From Synergistaceae bacterium OttesenSCG-928-D05 (GTDB taxonomy: Bacteria; Synergistota; Synergistia; Synergistales; Synergistaceae), in assembly GCA_030266985.1 (NCBI GenBank), contig JAJDJB010000002.1, forward strand, positions 1 to 64,000: 64,000 nucleotides of DNA, written 5' to 3'. A program made the translations under genes and the position numbers. Shown piece by piece: positions 25,816 to 34,131 of this stretch. The first letter of the stretch is position 1. Every line of letters starts with the position of its first letter. The notes under the pieces were generated by a model, which saw nothing but the letters and a program-made list of their open reading frames with translations, was not told where the DNA came from and did not search any database.

Positions 25816-26853
25816 TTGTCGCAAAAGAAATACAACGTCATGATCCTGACCGCGCATGACAGCCTGAAGGTTTTTCGCATGACAGAAGAACGTTTGACGT
25901 CTGCTCTTGAGCGTCACCCGCATGTTCGTGACTATGCGGAATTTTCCATTGTAAAAACGTCGACAAGTTTCGAGAATGAGCCCGGCTGGAACGACGAAGA
26001 CTATGTAGTTTTCCGGGACGGCATTAAAAACGCGGACATCCTCGTGGGATATATGTTTCCGCTCGAAGAGATTCGTACGATAGCGCCGCAGCTGAAATGG
26101 ATCCACATCATCGGCGCCGGTATCGAACATCTGCACCCGCTCACATGGCTACCCGAGAATGTCATGCTCACAAACAACAGAGGCGCGCACGCTCCAAAAA
26201 CGCGCGAATACGCGATGATGGCGATGCTGATGCTCGGCAACCACATGCCGCGCCTTGCGACAGCGCAGAGAAATTCACATTGGGACGGTCATTTCGTTTC
26301 TATTATAGAAGGCAGTACCGTGCTTGTCGTCGGGGCGGGCAAACAGGGTTCCGCCGTTGCGAACGCGGCAAGAACCCTTGGCGTCCGGGCGATTGGCGTA
26401 GACCCCGATACAGCACCGCGCGGAGATTTCGATGAAATCGCACCGCCATCAGAGTTGCACTCCCTTTTGCCGAAAGCGGATTTCGTCGTGCTGACTCTGC
26501 CCTATACGCAGGAAACGCATAAATTTTTCGGCGCAAAAGAGTTTGGTCTCATGAAGGAAAGCGCGGGCTTCGTCAATATCTGCCGCGGCAAGGTCGTCGA
26601 TCACACGGCGCTGATAGAAGCATTGAAAAACGGAAAAATTTCCGGTGCGATTCTTGACGCTCTTGAAGAAGAACCGCTCCCCGAAAATTCTCCGCTCTGG
26701 AGCACGCCCAATTTGACGATCACACCCCATATGGGCTGCGACGACGAAGAAAACTATATTCACAGAACCTTTGATATCGTGATGGAAAACATTGACAAAC
26801 TTATCAGGGGCGAGCGCCTGGATAACTTGATCGACCCAAAGAAAGGTTACTAA
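25816..26853 (+). CDS. D-2-hydroxyacid dehydrogenase, paralog 2
   Basis: Dehydrogenase of 345 residues from a TTG start supported by GGAGG 7 nt upstream. It shows the nucleotide motif GAGKQGSAVA, Arg in NICRGKVVD, Glu in LEEEPLPEN and His in ITPHMGCDD. After the cofactor motif it reads GVDPDTAPRGD, giving an acidic residue after the second strand as expected for NAD. Divergence from paralog 1 in the substrate half suggests a different but related hydroxyacid or the opposite stereo-branch. Confidence 0.83.
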   Translation: MSQKKYNVMILTAHDSLKVFRMTEERLTSALERHPHVRDYAEFSIVKTSTSFENEPGWNDEDYVVFRDGIKNADILVGYMFPLEEIRTIAPQLKWIHIIGAGIEHLHPLTWLPENVMLTNNRGAHAPKTREYAMMAMLMLGNHMPRLATAQRNSHWDGHFVSIIEGSTVLVVGAGKQGSAVANAARTLGVRAIGVDPDTAPRGDFDEIAPPSELHSLLPKADFVVLTLPYTQETHKFFGAKEFGLMKESAGFVNICRGKVVDHTALIEALKNGKISGAILDALEEEPLPENSPLWSTPNLTITPHMGCDDEENYIHRTFDIVMENIDKLIRGERLDNLIDPKKGY

Positions 26854-26893
26854 ACGATTACATTGCCGGAAGGGCTGGAAGGAGTCTCTAAAA

Positions 26894-27790
26894 ATGGAAC
26901 GGATCGGTTTTATCGGACTTGGCATCATGGGATTGCCGATGGCAAAAAATCTTTTGAGCGCAGGGTTCCCACTTTGTGTTTATGACCTTAATCAATCTGC
27001 GGTAGATACGCTCGTCTCGTGCGGCGCAGAAGCGTGCGCTTCTCCGGCGGATGTTGCCGCAAAATCTGACCGGGTCGTTATCACGATGCTGCCCGACTCC
27101 CCACACGTCAAAGAAGTCGTAACGGGAGAAAACGGAATCCTGAAGGGATGCAAAAGCGGACAGGTTATCGTTGATATGAGCTCGATCGCGCCGATGGTAA
27201 GCCGCGAACTGGGTGCGCTGTTGGCGGAAAAAGGCGTCGAAATGATTGACGCGCCGGTCAGCGGCGGACAGGAAAAAGCAGAAAAAGGAACGCTCGCAAT
27301 TATGTGCGGCGGAAAAGAAAATATTTTTGAAAGCGTAAAAGGCATTCTCGAAAGAATAGGTGCTTCCGTTGCTTTGGTCGGAGAATTGGGCGCCGGACAA
27401 ATAACAAAGCTCGTAAACCAGATGATCGTCGGCGTCAACATCGCCGTAATCGCGGAAGGCATGGCGCTTGCGCAGAAAGCGGGCGTCGATCCCCAGAAAG
27501 TTTTTGCTGCAATTCGTAGAGGACTTGCGGGAAGCCAGTGTATGGAAGACAAAGCGCCCCGGATGTTCGAGGCAAAATACGATCCGGGATTCCGAATCAA
27601 CTTGCATATCAAAGATTTGTGGAATGTATTGGAAACGAGCCGCTCGTTGAAAAATTCGGTTCCGCTGAGCGCGCAGGTTTTGGAAATGATGGTTGCGCTT
27701 GCGAACGATGGTTTCGAGACAAAAGATCACGCCGCGCTTGGCCTTTACTATGAAAAACTTAACAACGTGCGCTTGACGACGAATAATTAA
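26894..27790 (+). CDS. garR: 2-hydroxy-3-oxopropionate (tartronate semialdehyde) reductase
   Basis: Beta-hydroxyacid dehydrogenase of 298 residues that interconverts tartronate semialdehyde and D-glycerate. The cofactor motif is FIGLGIMGLPMAKNL, the substrate motif DAPVSGGQEKAEKGTLAIM, the catalytic Lys is in GAGQITKLVNQM, and KDLWNVLE follows. A 3-hydroxyisobutyrate dehydrogenase is the main alternative, but glycerate kinase in the divergent operon favours GarR. The start follows GGAAGGAG. It is last in the operon, before a terminator. Confidence 0.85.
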   Translation: MERIGFIGLGIMGLPMAKNLLSAGFPLCVYDLNQSAVDTLVSCGAEACASPADVAAKSDRVVITMLPDSPHVKEVVTGENGILKGCKSGQVIVDMSSIAPMVSRELGALLAEKGVEMIDAPVSGGQEKAEKGTLAIMCGGKENIFESVKGILERIGASVALVGELGAGQITKLVNQMIVGVNIAVIAEGMALAQKAGVDPQKVFAAIRRGLAGSQCMEDKAPRMFEAKYDPGFRINLHIKDLWNVLETSRSLKNSVPLSAQVLEMMVALANDGFETKDHAALGLYYEKLNNVRLTTNN

Positions 27791-27819
27791 CCTGCATATT
27801 TTTCTTTGAGAATCTTTTG

Positions 27820-27845
27820 GGCCGCCTTGCAATAGGGCGGCCTTT
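27820..27845 (+). terminator. Terminator of the tct/dehydrogenase/garR operon
   Basis: GGCCGCC (27820-27826) pairs with GGGCGGCC (27835-27842) over an 8-nt loop, followed by TTT. Confidence 0.75.
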
Positions 27846-27947
27846 CACATAGCTCAAGAAATAAAATTTCCAACTCATGTATAATCAATTTCGGCACGCT
27901 CGGAAAAATCTTTTACTACGGGCAACCTGACTGAGGGAGGGATCTAC

Positions 27948-29282
27948 ATGCGAAACGATATGACGCAAGGTACACCGTGGAAAACGATCCTCGCTTTCGC
28001 GCTCCCCGTCATGGGCTCCAACCTCCTGCAGGTCCTATACAACTTTGCAGACGCTGTTATCGTTGGTAATTTTATCGGACCGACGGCGCTGGGCGCGGTT
28101 GGACTGACCGGCTCCCCGACGTGGCTTTTGATCTCCTGCTCCGTCAGCCTCGGAACGGGCACGAGTATCATTATCGCGCAATATTACGGCGCAAAGGACG
28201 CGCATAACATTCGTGTCAGCGTCACCGCGGCTTATACAATCTCCATTTTTTTAAGCGCCGTAATCACGCCGCTCTGCTTTCTGATCGCAAAACCTCTGAT
28301 TTGGGATTTTCTTGCGGCCCCTCCCGAAATGCGAACGATGAGCGTCATTTATTTCTGTATTTGCGCGCTCGGCATCCTGCCGCAGATGCTCTACAACGTG
28401 ACGTCCGGCATCCTGCGCGCGCACGGGGATTCCCGCGGCGGCCTGTATTTTTTGTTTGCCGCCTCAATTTTAAATATCCTCTTCGATATCATATTGATCG
28501 CATATTTTGGAATGGGAGTTGGCGGCGCGGCGGCGGCAACCGTTTTTGCGCAAGCCTGCTGCGCGGCCTTCAGCATAGTTTATTTGATTTATTTCTTCCC
28601 GGAACTTCGTCCGAAATTTGCCGCAAAACGTTCTGAACGCGAGAAAATGCGCACCATTACGCGCGTTTCATTTCCGATTTTTGTACAATCCGCGATATTT
28701 GCAGTCGGCTTCACGATCATGCAGCGCTTTGTGAACACGTTCGGAACGGCGAGCATCGAAGGATACACGTCGATGGGGCGAATCGAAAACGTCGCGCATG
28801 TGCCTTCCATTAGTTTCAACGCGGCGGTCAGCGCGTTTACGGGACAAAACATCGGTGCGAAAAAAATTGCGCGCGCGCAGGAAGGCTACCGCGCGTCATT
28901 AAAAATGGGAAACATCATCGCCGTCACGATTGCGATTGTCGTTATTATTTTTGCAAAACCAATGCTTGGCATGTTTAACATCTCCGGCGAATCCATGCGC
29001 CGCGGATGGGAACATTTGATCCTGCTGATGATTTTCATGCCGGTCAGCACAACAAGCAACATCACGTCCGGCTTTTTACAAGGAGCAGGCGACGTAAAAG
29101 TTCCCGCCGTCGCGGGATTCGCGAATTTGGCAGTACGTTTGGGCGCAACTTATTTCATGATGGCGACCGTCGTCGACTTCAGAAGCGTTTATTTCAGCAT
29201 GCCACCCGCGTGGATCGCCGGATGTCTGATCGTCGTGCTGCGCTACCGAAGCGAAAAATGGAAAGATATGGCGCTCATATAA
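27948..29282 (+). CDS. MATE-family efflux transporter
   Basis: Inner-membrane exporter of 444 residues with 12 helices in two homologous halves. ILAFALPVMGSNLLQVLYNFAD and GAVGLTGSPTWLL mark the first half, and SFNAAVSAFTGQNIGAKK the second. The family exports drugs or metabolites with Na+ or H+. The substrate is unknown. The start follows GAGGGAGGG. It is a single-gene unit between two terminators. Confidence 0.88.
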   Translation: MRNDMTQGTPWKTILAFALPVMGSNLLQVLYNFADAVIVGNFIGPTALGAVGLTGSPTWLLISCSVSLGTGTSIIIAQYYGAKDAHNIRVSVTAAYTISIFLSAVITPLCFLIAKPLIWDFLAAPPEMRTMSVIYFCICALGILPQMLYNVTSGILRAHGDSRGGLYFLFAASILNILFDIILIAYFGMGVGGAAAATVFAQACCAAFSIVYLIYFFPELRPKFAAKRSEREKMRTITRVSFPIFVQSAIFAVGFTIMQRFVNTFGTASIEGYTSMGRIENVAHVPSISFNAAVSAFTGQNIGAKKIARAQEGYRASLKMGNIIAVTIAIVVIIFAKPMLGMFNISGESMRRGWEHLILLMIFMPVSTTSNITSGFLQGAGDVKVPAVAGFANLAVRLGATYFMMATVVDFRSVYFSMPPAWIAGCLIVVLRYRSEKWKDMALI

Positions 29283-29304
29283 AACGATTAAAAGTATAAA
29301 TTCA

Positions 29305-29346
29305 AACAAAAAAACAGATGCGTTTTTTCACCGCATCTGTTTTTTG
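29305..29346. terminator. Bidirectional terminator between MATE gene and citF
   Basis: AAAACAGATGCG (29311-29322) pairs with CGCATCTGTTTT (29332-29343), with A-run and T-run flanks. It serves the MATE gene and the converging citrate lyase operon. Confidence 0.85.
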
Positions 29347-29373
29347 TTTTTATATGGTTCGTAACTTTTGCGT

Positions 29374-30924
29374 TTATTTTTTCTTCAGCTGTTTGACCGT
29401 GTCGATGACTGTGCCGTCGCGCCATTCGATGACGCCGATGATCCTGTCTTCGGTTTCGACGGGATCGGTTGGGCCGGACATTTTTTTTGCGCGGGCAGAG
29501 AGTTCTTCCATCGAAACGAGCGGCAGCCCTTTGACTTCCGCGCACGCGTCAAGCAGGTCTTTGCGGCGCGGGTTGATCGTGATGCCGTATTCCGTGACGA
29601 TTGCGTCGATGACTTCGCCCGGCGTCGTGACGCTGTAAACGCTGTCCGTTACACAGGGGATGCGTCCGCGGAGCAGCGGCTGCGCGATAATCGTGAGCTT
29701 CGCTCCGGCCGCCGTATCCTGGTGACCGCCCGTGCCGTGCAGGAGCGCGCCGTCCGCTTCCGTGTTGACATTCGCGTTGAAGTCCGTGTCGACTTCCGTC
29801 GCGCCTAGAATGACGACGTCAAGCATATTGACCGCAGCTCCGTTGTTCCATGGGTTCGCGTACCAGTCCGCCGAAATTTCAATGTGCTTCGGATTTTCGG
29901 CAATCGACTGCACGGCCCCAAGGTCGAAAGACTGCACGTCCATAAGTTTCTCGACCAGGCCTTCCTTGAGAAGTTCGACAAAGTAGCTCGTTATGCCGCC
30001 AAGGCCGAAGCTGCCCTTAATGCCGCGCTTGATCATCGCTTCTTTCATGAACGCGGTGACCGCCAGCGGAATTCCGCCCGCGCCAGTCTGGAAGGAAATC
30101 CCGTCCTGGAAATAGGGGCTGGCTTCAATCAGCTGCGAAGCATATTTTGCGATCAAAAGACGCAGCGGGTCACGCGTGACGCGCGTCGTACCGGAAACGA
30201 TACCCGCGGGGTCGCCAATGCTTTCGACTTCGACGACAAAGTCCGCGTGAACCTGCGAAATGGAAACCGGTGACGCAGGATAGGGCTGAATGTTGTCCGT
30301 GATGACGACGACACAGTCCGCGTATTGCGCGTCCGTGAAGGCATAGCCGAGTGAACCGCAGGCAGATTTTCCAACGGTGCCGCAGATATTGCCGTATTTG
30401 TCGGAAGCCGGCGCCGCGATAAACGCGACGTCGATATGCACGTCGCCCGCTTTGACCGCGCGCGGACGTCCGCCGTGGCTGCGCAGCGTAACGGGAACTT
30501 CCATGCCGCCTTCGGACACGAGCTGCCCGATCGGCCCGTTGACGGAGCCCATGATTTTTGTGATAACACCGCTCTTGATGTGTTCGATTAATTTTTTATG
30601 CACGCCGAAGAGCGCCGTCGGGAAGAGCGTCAGATTGTTGATGCCCAGCTCCGCGCACGCATCGATAACCTGATTGACCACAAAGTCGCCGTTGCGAAGG
30701 TGGTGGTGGAACGAGACGGTCATTCCGCTTTTCAGGCCGGATGCGATAATCGCGGCTTTGACGTCCGGCAGACGTTTATCTGTGCTGTCGTTATTGACGC
30801 AGCGAATTTTTGCGCCGACCGCGTTTCCCTCCGGCTTCCTTGCAAACGCGCCGCCAAAAAGAAGTGGTTTGCCGTAGCCCTCTATGAATTCTGGAATTTC
30901 ACGGCCTAGTATATTCTTCGCCAT
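29374..30924 (-). CDS. citF: Citrate lyase alpha subunit (citrate CoA-transferase)
   Basis: Alpha subunit of citrate lyase, 516 residues, which exchanges acetyl for citryl on the acyl-carrier subunit. Conserved features are the N-terminal GYGKPLLFGGAFARKPEG, SFHHHLRNGD, the CoA-transferase segments FQTGAGGIPLAV and GLGGITSYFV, and the late ILGATEVDTDFNANV. Start ATG 30924 has GGAGG at the correct distance; an in-frame extension to 31023 would lie inside citE and is rejected. It is last of citD-citE-citF, 1 nt after citE. Confidence 0.92.
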   Translation of the reverse strand: MAKNILGREIPEFIEGYGKPLLFGGAFARKPEGNAVGAKIRCVNNDSTDKRLPDVKAAIIASGLKSGMTVSFHHHLRNGDFVVNQVIDACAELGINNLTLFPTALFGVHKKLIEHIKSGVITKIMGSVNGPIGQLVSEGGMEVPVTLRSHGGRPRAVKAGDVHIDVAFIAAPASDKYGNICGTVGKSACGSLGYAFTDAQYADCVVVITDNIQPYPASPVSISQVHADFVVEVESIGDPAGIVSGTTRVTRDPLRLLIAKYASQLIEASPYFQDGISFQTGAGGIPLAVTAFMKEAMIKRGIKGSFGLGGITSYFVELLKEGLVEKLMDVQSFDLGAVQSIAENPKHIEISADWYANPWNNGAAVNMLDVVILGATEVDTDFNANVNTEADGALLHGTGGHQDTAAGAKLTIIAQPLLRGRIPCVTDSVYSVTTPGEVIDAIVTEYGITINPRRKDLLDACAEVKGLPLVSMEELSARAKKMSGPTDPVETEDRIIGVIEWRDGTVIDTVKQLKKK

Positions 30925-30925
30925 T

Positions 30926-31795
30926 TTATTCCACCTCCGTGATGCCGGCTTTGAGCAGGACGTATTCCGCGCGCTTGACGACCGGCACGTCGACCATGCG
31001 TCCGTCGACGGAAACCGCGCCAAGACCGCGGGCCGCCGCTTCTTTGGCCGCCGCTACGATTTTGAGTGCGCTTTCGATTTCTTTTTCCGTCGGGTTGAAA
31101 ACATCGTGGATGATTGGGATCTGGTTCGGGTGAATGACGCTCTTTCCGTCAAAACCAAGCTGCTTGATAAACGCCGCTTCGCGACGCAGTCCTTCGTCGT
31201 CGGTCACACGCGGGAAAACCGTATCGAGTGCGTCAACGCCTGCCGCACGCGCTGCAAAAACCATCATGCGGCGCGCCCATTCAAGTTCGGTTCCTTCCGG
31301 GGAACGGCTTGTTTTGAGGTCCGCGACTAGATCTTCACCGCCAGGGATGATTGCCGCCACGCGCGGTGAGGCTTTTGCCACGTCATACGCATTCCATACG
31401 CCTTGCGCGGTCTCGAGCAGGCAGAAGATTTTCGTGCGTCCAACGGGGATACCGTTCTTTTCTTCTACGTGCGAGAGTTCTTCATCTAATATCTTAACCA
31501 TGCCGGCGTCTTCAACCTTCGGTACGCGCACGCCCTGCAGCGATTTATGGGGGACAATTGCGGCAAGGTCGTCTTTCCAATATTCCGTATCAAGTCCGTT
31601 GATACGAACCGTCACTTCGCAGTCGCCGAATTCGCCCTGACGCAGGAAGTGGCTTACAAGAATCCGTGCGTTTTCCTTCTCGGCCACCGCGACGGCGTCT
31701 TCGAGGTCCAGAATCAGCCCGTCCGAGCCGAACAGATATCCGCGAACGAGCATGTTCGGGTTGTTGCCCGGGAGATAAAGCATCGTACGACGCAT
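30926..31795 (-). CDS. citE: Citrate lyase beta subunit (citryl-ACP lyase)
   Basis: Beta subunit of 289 residues that cleaves citryl-thioester to oxaloacetate and acetyl-thioester. The TIM-barrel Mg site is seen as RRTMLYLPGNNP, DGLILDLEDAV, VRINGLDTEYW, the Glu in CLLETAQGV and PGGEDLVADL. Its ATG overlaps the citD stop by one base (TAATG), indicating coupled synthesis of subunits. No citC ligase or citX/citG prosthetic-group genes are in the window. Confidence 0.93.
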   Translation of the reverse strand: MRRTMLYLPGNNPNMLVRGYLFGSDGLILDLEDAVAVAEKENARILVSHFLRQGEFGDCEVTVRINGLDTEYWKDDLAAIVPHKSLQGVRVPKVEDAGMVKILDEELSHVEEKNGIPVGRTKIFCLLETAQGVWNAYDVAKASPRVAAIIPGGEDLVADLKTSRSPEGTELEWARRMMVFAARAAGVDALDTVFPRVTDDEGLRREAAFIKQLGFDGKSVIHPNQIPIIHDVFNPTEKEIESALKIVAAAKEAAARGLGAVSVDGRMVDVPVVKRAEYVLLKAGITEVE

Positions 31796-32067
31796 TATTT
31801 CGCACCTCCCATGAGCTTTTTAAGGGCGGCTTCAACGCGCGCGCCCAGTACCAGGTCGATCGCGCCGTTGTCCTGAATCGAGAGGTCTATATCTTTTGCT
31901 CCTAGTGAAACGACAACTTCGTTCACTTTCTTTTCCATCGCCGATTTAAAACGCGCCGCACTGCTCCCGGTGATCTCAACCTTCACACCGGAACCGGGCA
32001 CGCCCTGAGTTGCCGTTACAAGGCAGTCCATCGACTCAAGTGTTCCTGCCTGCGCAGTGTTGCTCAT
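31795..32067 (-). CDS. citD: Citrate lyase acyl-carrier subunit gamma
   Basis: Acyl carrier protein of 90 residues that carries the triphosphoribosyl-dephospho-CoA arm. The N-terminal AGTLESMDCLVT contains the attachment Ser12 expected for CitD. The length is typical. Its start lies only 17 nt from the T-run of an intrinsic terminator, leaving no room for a separate promoter after the hairpin, so it probably depends on read-through from the idh-like gene or on a promoter overlapping the hairpin. Confidence 0.9.
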   Translation of the reverse strand: MSNTAQAGTLESMDCLVTATQGVPGSGVKVEITGSSAARFKSAMEKKVNEVVVSLGAKDIDLSIQDNGAIDLVLGARVEAALKKLMGGAK

Positions 32068-32084
32068 CTTTATCCCTGCCTCTC

Positions 32085-32121
32085 AAAAAACGGCCCGCCT
32101 GCCAAAAGGCAAGCAGGCCGT
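32085..32121 (-). terminator. Intrinsic terminator between the idh-like gene and citD
   Basis: On the minus strand ACGGCCTGCTTGCC pairs with GGCAGGCGGGCCGT around TTTT, with wobble pairs and one bulge, followed by six T. It ends 18 nt before citD, so it may act as an attenuator setting the dehydrogenase to citrate lyase ratio. Confidence 0.7.
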
Positions 32122-32150
32122 CATTTCTTGATTTTTTAAACCTAACCGAC

Positions 32151-32172
32151 CTTCGCGCGAGATTGCGCGAAG
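32151..32172 (-). other. Perfect 8-bp hairpin after the idh-like gene
   Basis: CTTCGCGC and GCGCGAAG enclose a 6-nt loop 23 nt after the dehydrogenase stop. No T-run follows. It may protect the 3' end of the upstream mRNA, or work with the neighbouring terminator. Confidence 0.5.
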
Positions 32173-32195
32173 AGTTTATCTTGCAATCCTATTGT

Positions 32196-33458
32196 TTAGT
32201 TGAAGCCGACGAGATCGCCTTCGCTCCATGCACACATCTTGTGCACTTTTTCCTTCGCCGCATCGAGTTTCGCGCCGGAGAAGGCAGGGTCGATCTTCTG
32301 TGCGATTGCTGCCGCCATTTCGATCGTGCTCGCCGCGTTCTTCTCCCAGTTGGGATCGCCGCGGAAGTCGCGAAGGACGTCGTAGGTCAGCGTGCCGGGT
32401 TTGCTTTCGACGAGGACTTCGCCAAGCGCTTTTTCGATCTTCTTCGCTGCATCGTCGAGGCCAAGGTACTCGAGCATCATCTTCGCGGTTAGGATCATTG
32501 CACTCGGGTTGACTTTGTACTGGTGAGCATACTTCGGCACGGAACCGCTGCTGGGCTCAAAGAGCGCCGCGTCTTTACCGATATTGCCGGAGGGTGCGAA
32601 GCCAAGGCCGCCCGTGAGCTGCGAGCCTTCGTCAGAGAGGATGTCGCCAAAGACGTTGCTCGCCACGATGACGCTGTAATCCTGCGGGTTCTTAATCAGC
32701 CACATTGCCGTCGCGTCTGCGTTTTCTTCGATTCCCTTGATGCCGTACTGCTCGTATTCTTTCGCAACTTCAAGGAAGATGCGTTTCATCATGCCGTCTG
32801 TTTCGCGGATGACGTTCGCCTTGTTGCAGCAGTGGACAGTCTTGCGACCGGTTGCCTTCGCATATTCGAACGCTGCGCGGATAATGCGCTCGCAGCCCTT
32901 CTTCGAGAAGACGCGCCAGGAGACTGCAACTTCTTCGCCCTTGAAGCGCTCCATACCTTTGTGGAGGTTGAACATTTCTTCGGGCAGCGGGAAAAACTCG
33001 ACCGCCGCATAGAGGTCTTCCGTGTTTTCACGGAAAAGCACGATGTCGATGTTCGGGTCGCCCTTAAGCGGTGTGCCGATGCCGGGCAGCGTCTTCGCGG
33101 GACGCAGGTTGATGTAGAGGTCGAACAGCTGGCGCATCTGAAGGATCGCAGATTTGAAGCCCTTCACGCCTGCCTTTGAGGTAATTGCTGCCATGAGCGT
33201 TGCGTCGGTGTTGCGGATCGTCTCGATCGTTTCGGGCGGAACTGTGTTGCAGCGTGCGTCGCCTTCGCCGAATTTCTTATTCGACTTTTCCCACATGCAC
33301 CAGCCGAGGTCTGCGCGAACCCAGTCGATGGGCAGGTTCAGCGATTCGAGGACCAGCAGCGCCCCCTCCATCATGTCGAATCCGGAGTCGTCACCGGACA
33401 TATAGCATACCTTGTAGCGGTCTTTCTGTTCCTTTACTTTAAGCACGTTCCCAGACAT
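32196..33458 (-). CDS. Isocitrate/isopropylmalate-family decarboxylating dehydrogenase
   Basis: Beta-decarboxylating dehydrogenase of 420 residues. The substrate-binding blocks are LRPAKTLPGIGTPLK and FRENTEDLYAAVEF with the catalytic Tyr. The KTVHCCNKANVIRETDG block holds the second-subunit Lys, and the Mg Asp residues lie in SNVFGDILSDEGSQL. The substrate helix reads KSAILQMR. It keeps a Ser where isocitrate dehydrogenase has its phosphorylatable Ser, but the Asn two residues on is replaced by Ile. Isocitrate is the first guess given the aconitase-type neighbours; a longer or methylated analogue is possible. The start follows AAGGAGG. Confidence 0.8.
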   Translation of the reverse strand: MSGNVLKVKEQKDRYKVCYMSGDDSGFDMMEGALLVLESLNLPIDWVRADLGWCMWEKSNKKFGEGDARCNTVPPETIETIRNTDATLMAAITSKAGVKGFKSAILQMRQLFDLYINLRPAKTLPGIGTPLKGDPNIDIVLFRENTEDLYAAVEFFPLPEEMFNLHKGMERFKGEEVAVSWRVFSKKGCERIIRAAFEYAKATGRKTVHCCNKANVIRETDGMMKRIFLEVAKEYEQYGIKGIEENADATAMWLIKNPQDYSVIVASNVFGDILSDEGSQLTGGLGFAPSGNIGKDAALFEPSSGSVPKYAHQYKVNPSAMILTAKMMLEYLGLDDAAKKIEKALGEVLVESKPGTLTYDVLRDFRGDPNWEKNAASTIEMAAAIAQKIDPAFSGAKLDAAKEKVHKMCAWSEGDLVGFN

Positions 33459-33583
33459 TGAAATGCCTCCTTAGAAAGTTTGTATATGGAGCTGTTTTAT
33501 TTTTTCTATCAACGGCACTTGCCTATATTGCGCGTACCAATTGATCCGATACCTAACTTACCCTTACTTAAGGCTGTCATATT

Positions 33584-33620
33584 GTGCCAAGGGCTGCAAT
33601 GCGAGCGAAGCCCTCGGCAC
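33584..33620 (-). other. Intercistronic hairpin between small subunit A and the idh-like gene
   Basis: Arms GTGCCGAGGGCT and AGCCCTTGGCAC (minus strand) pair over 12 bp with one G-T wobble. No T-run follows. The 174-nt gap holds nothing else I recognise; the hairpin may be an mRNA processing or stability element. Confidence 0.45.
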
Positions 33621-33632
33621 GAGATTCACGTC

Positions 33633-34130
33633 CTACAACCCCAAAGATTTCTTGACGTGCGGAATAAGCCCGCCGTCTTCGATCAGACCTTTGACAAAAT
33701 CCGGATACGCGGGGAACTGAAAGACATTTCCCTTTTCCGTCCTAATCTCGCCCTTGTCGAAATCGACTTCAACCTGCTCGCCCGCCTGGATCGCGTCAAC
33801 CGCGTCCGGACAGATGATGATCGCGAGACCTTCGTTCAGGCAGTTGCGATAGTAAATACGAGCAAAGCTTTTCGCGATGATCACGGCAATCCCGCGTTCC
33901 TTCACGCAGCTGACGGCCTGCTCACGGCTCGAACCGCAGCCCCAGTTTTTTCCGCCGACGATGATGTCGCCCGGCTTCGCGTTCTGGTTGAAATCCATGT
34001 CGAGGTCCTCAAGCGCGACCTTCGCCATGTCTGCACGTTCTTTGATCGTATAGGTATATTTTCCGGGGAAGATGACGTCGGTATTGATGTCGTCCCCGTA
34101 TTTCCAGACTTTACCTTTGACTGTTGCCAT
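33633..34130 (-). CDS. Aconitase/isopropylmalate dehydratase small subunit, copy A
   Basis: Swivel-domain subunit of 165 residues that pairs with the large subunit encoded 1 nt upstream. It begins KVWKYGDDINTDVIFPG and has the substrate-phosphate-loop motif GCGSSREQA. The loop that selects the side chain of the substrate reads KYTYT, whereas known isopropylmalate and homoaconitate enzymes carry YLxx motifs there. Substrate is therefore uncertain. The ribosome binding site GGAGG lies inside the end of the large-subunit gene, so translation is coupled. Confidence 0.82.
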   Translation of the reverse strand: MATVKGKVWKYGDDINTDVIFPGKYTYTIKERADMAKVALEDLDMDFNQNAKPGDIIVGGKNWGCGSSREQAVSCVKERGIAVIIAKSFARIYYRNCLNEGLAIIICPDAVDAIQAGEQVEVDFDKGEIRTEKGNVFQFPAYPDFVKGLIEDGGLIPHVKKSLGL

Positions 34131-34131
34131 C

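Noticed and set aside
27843-27947. Riboswitch ahead of the MATE gene (guanidine or ykkC type)
   Set aside because: The short leader has none of the conserved ACGR or GGG/CCC blocks of those classes.
30925-31023. Upstream extension of citF
   Set aside because: It would overlap citE, lacks a ribosome binding site and is rich in Ser/Arg unlike CitF; ATG 30924 has GGAGG.
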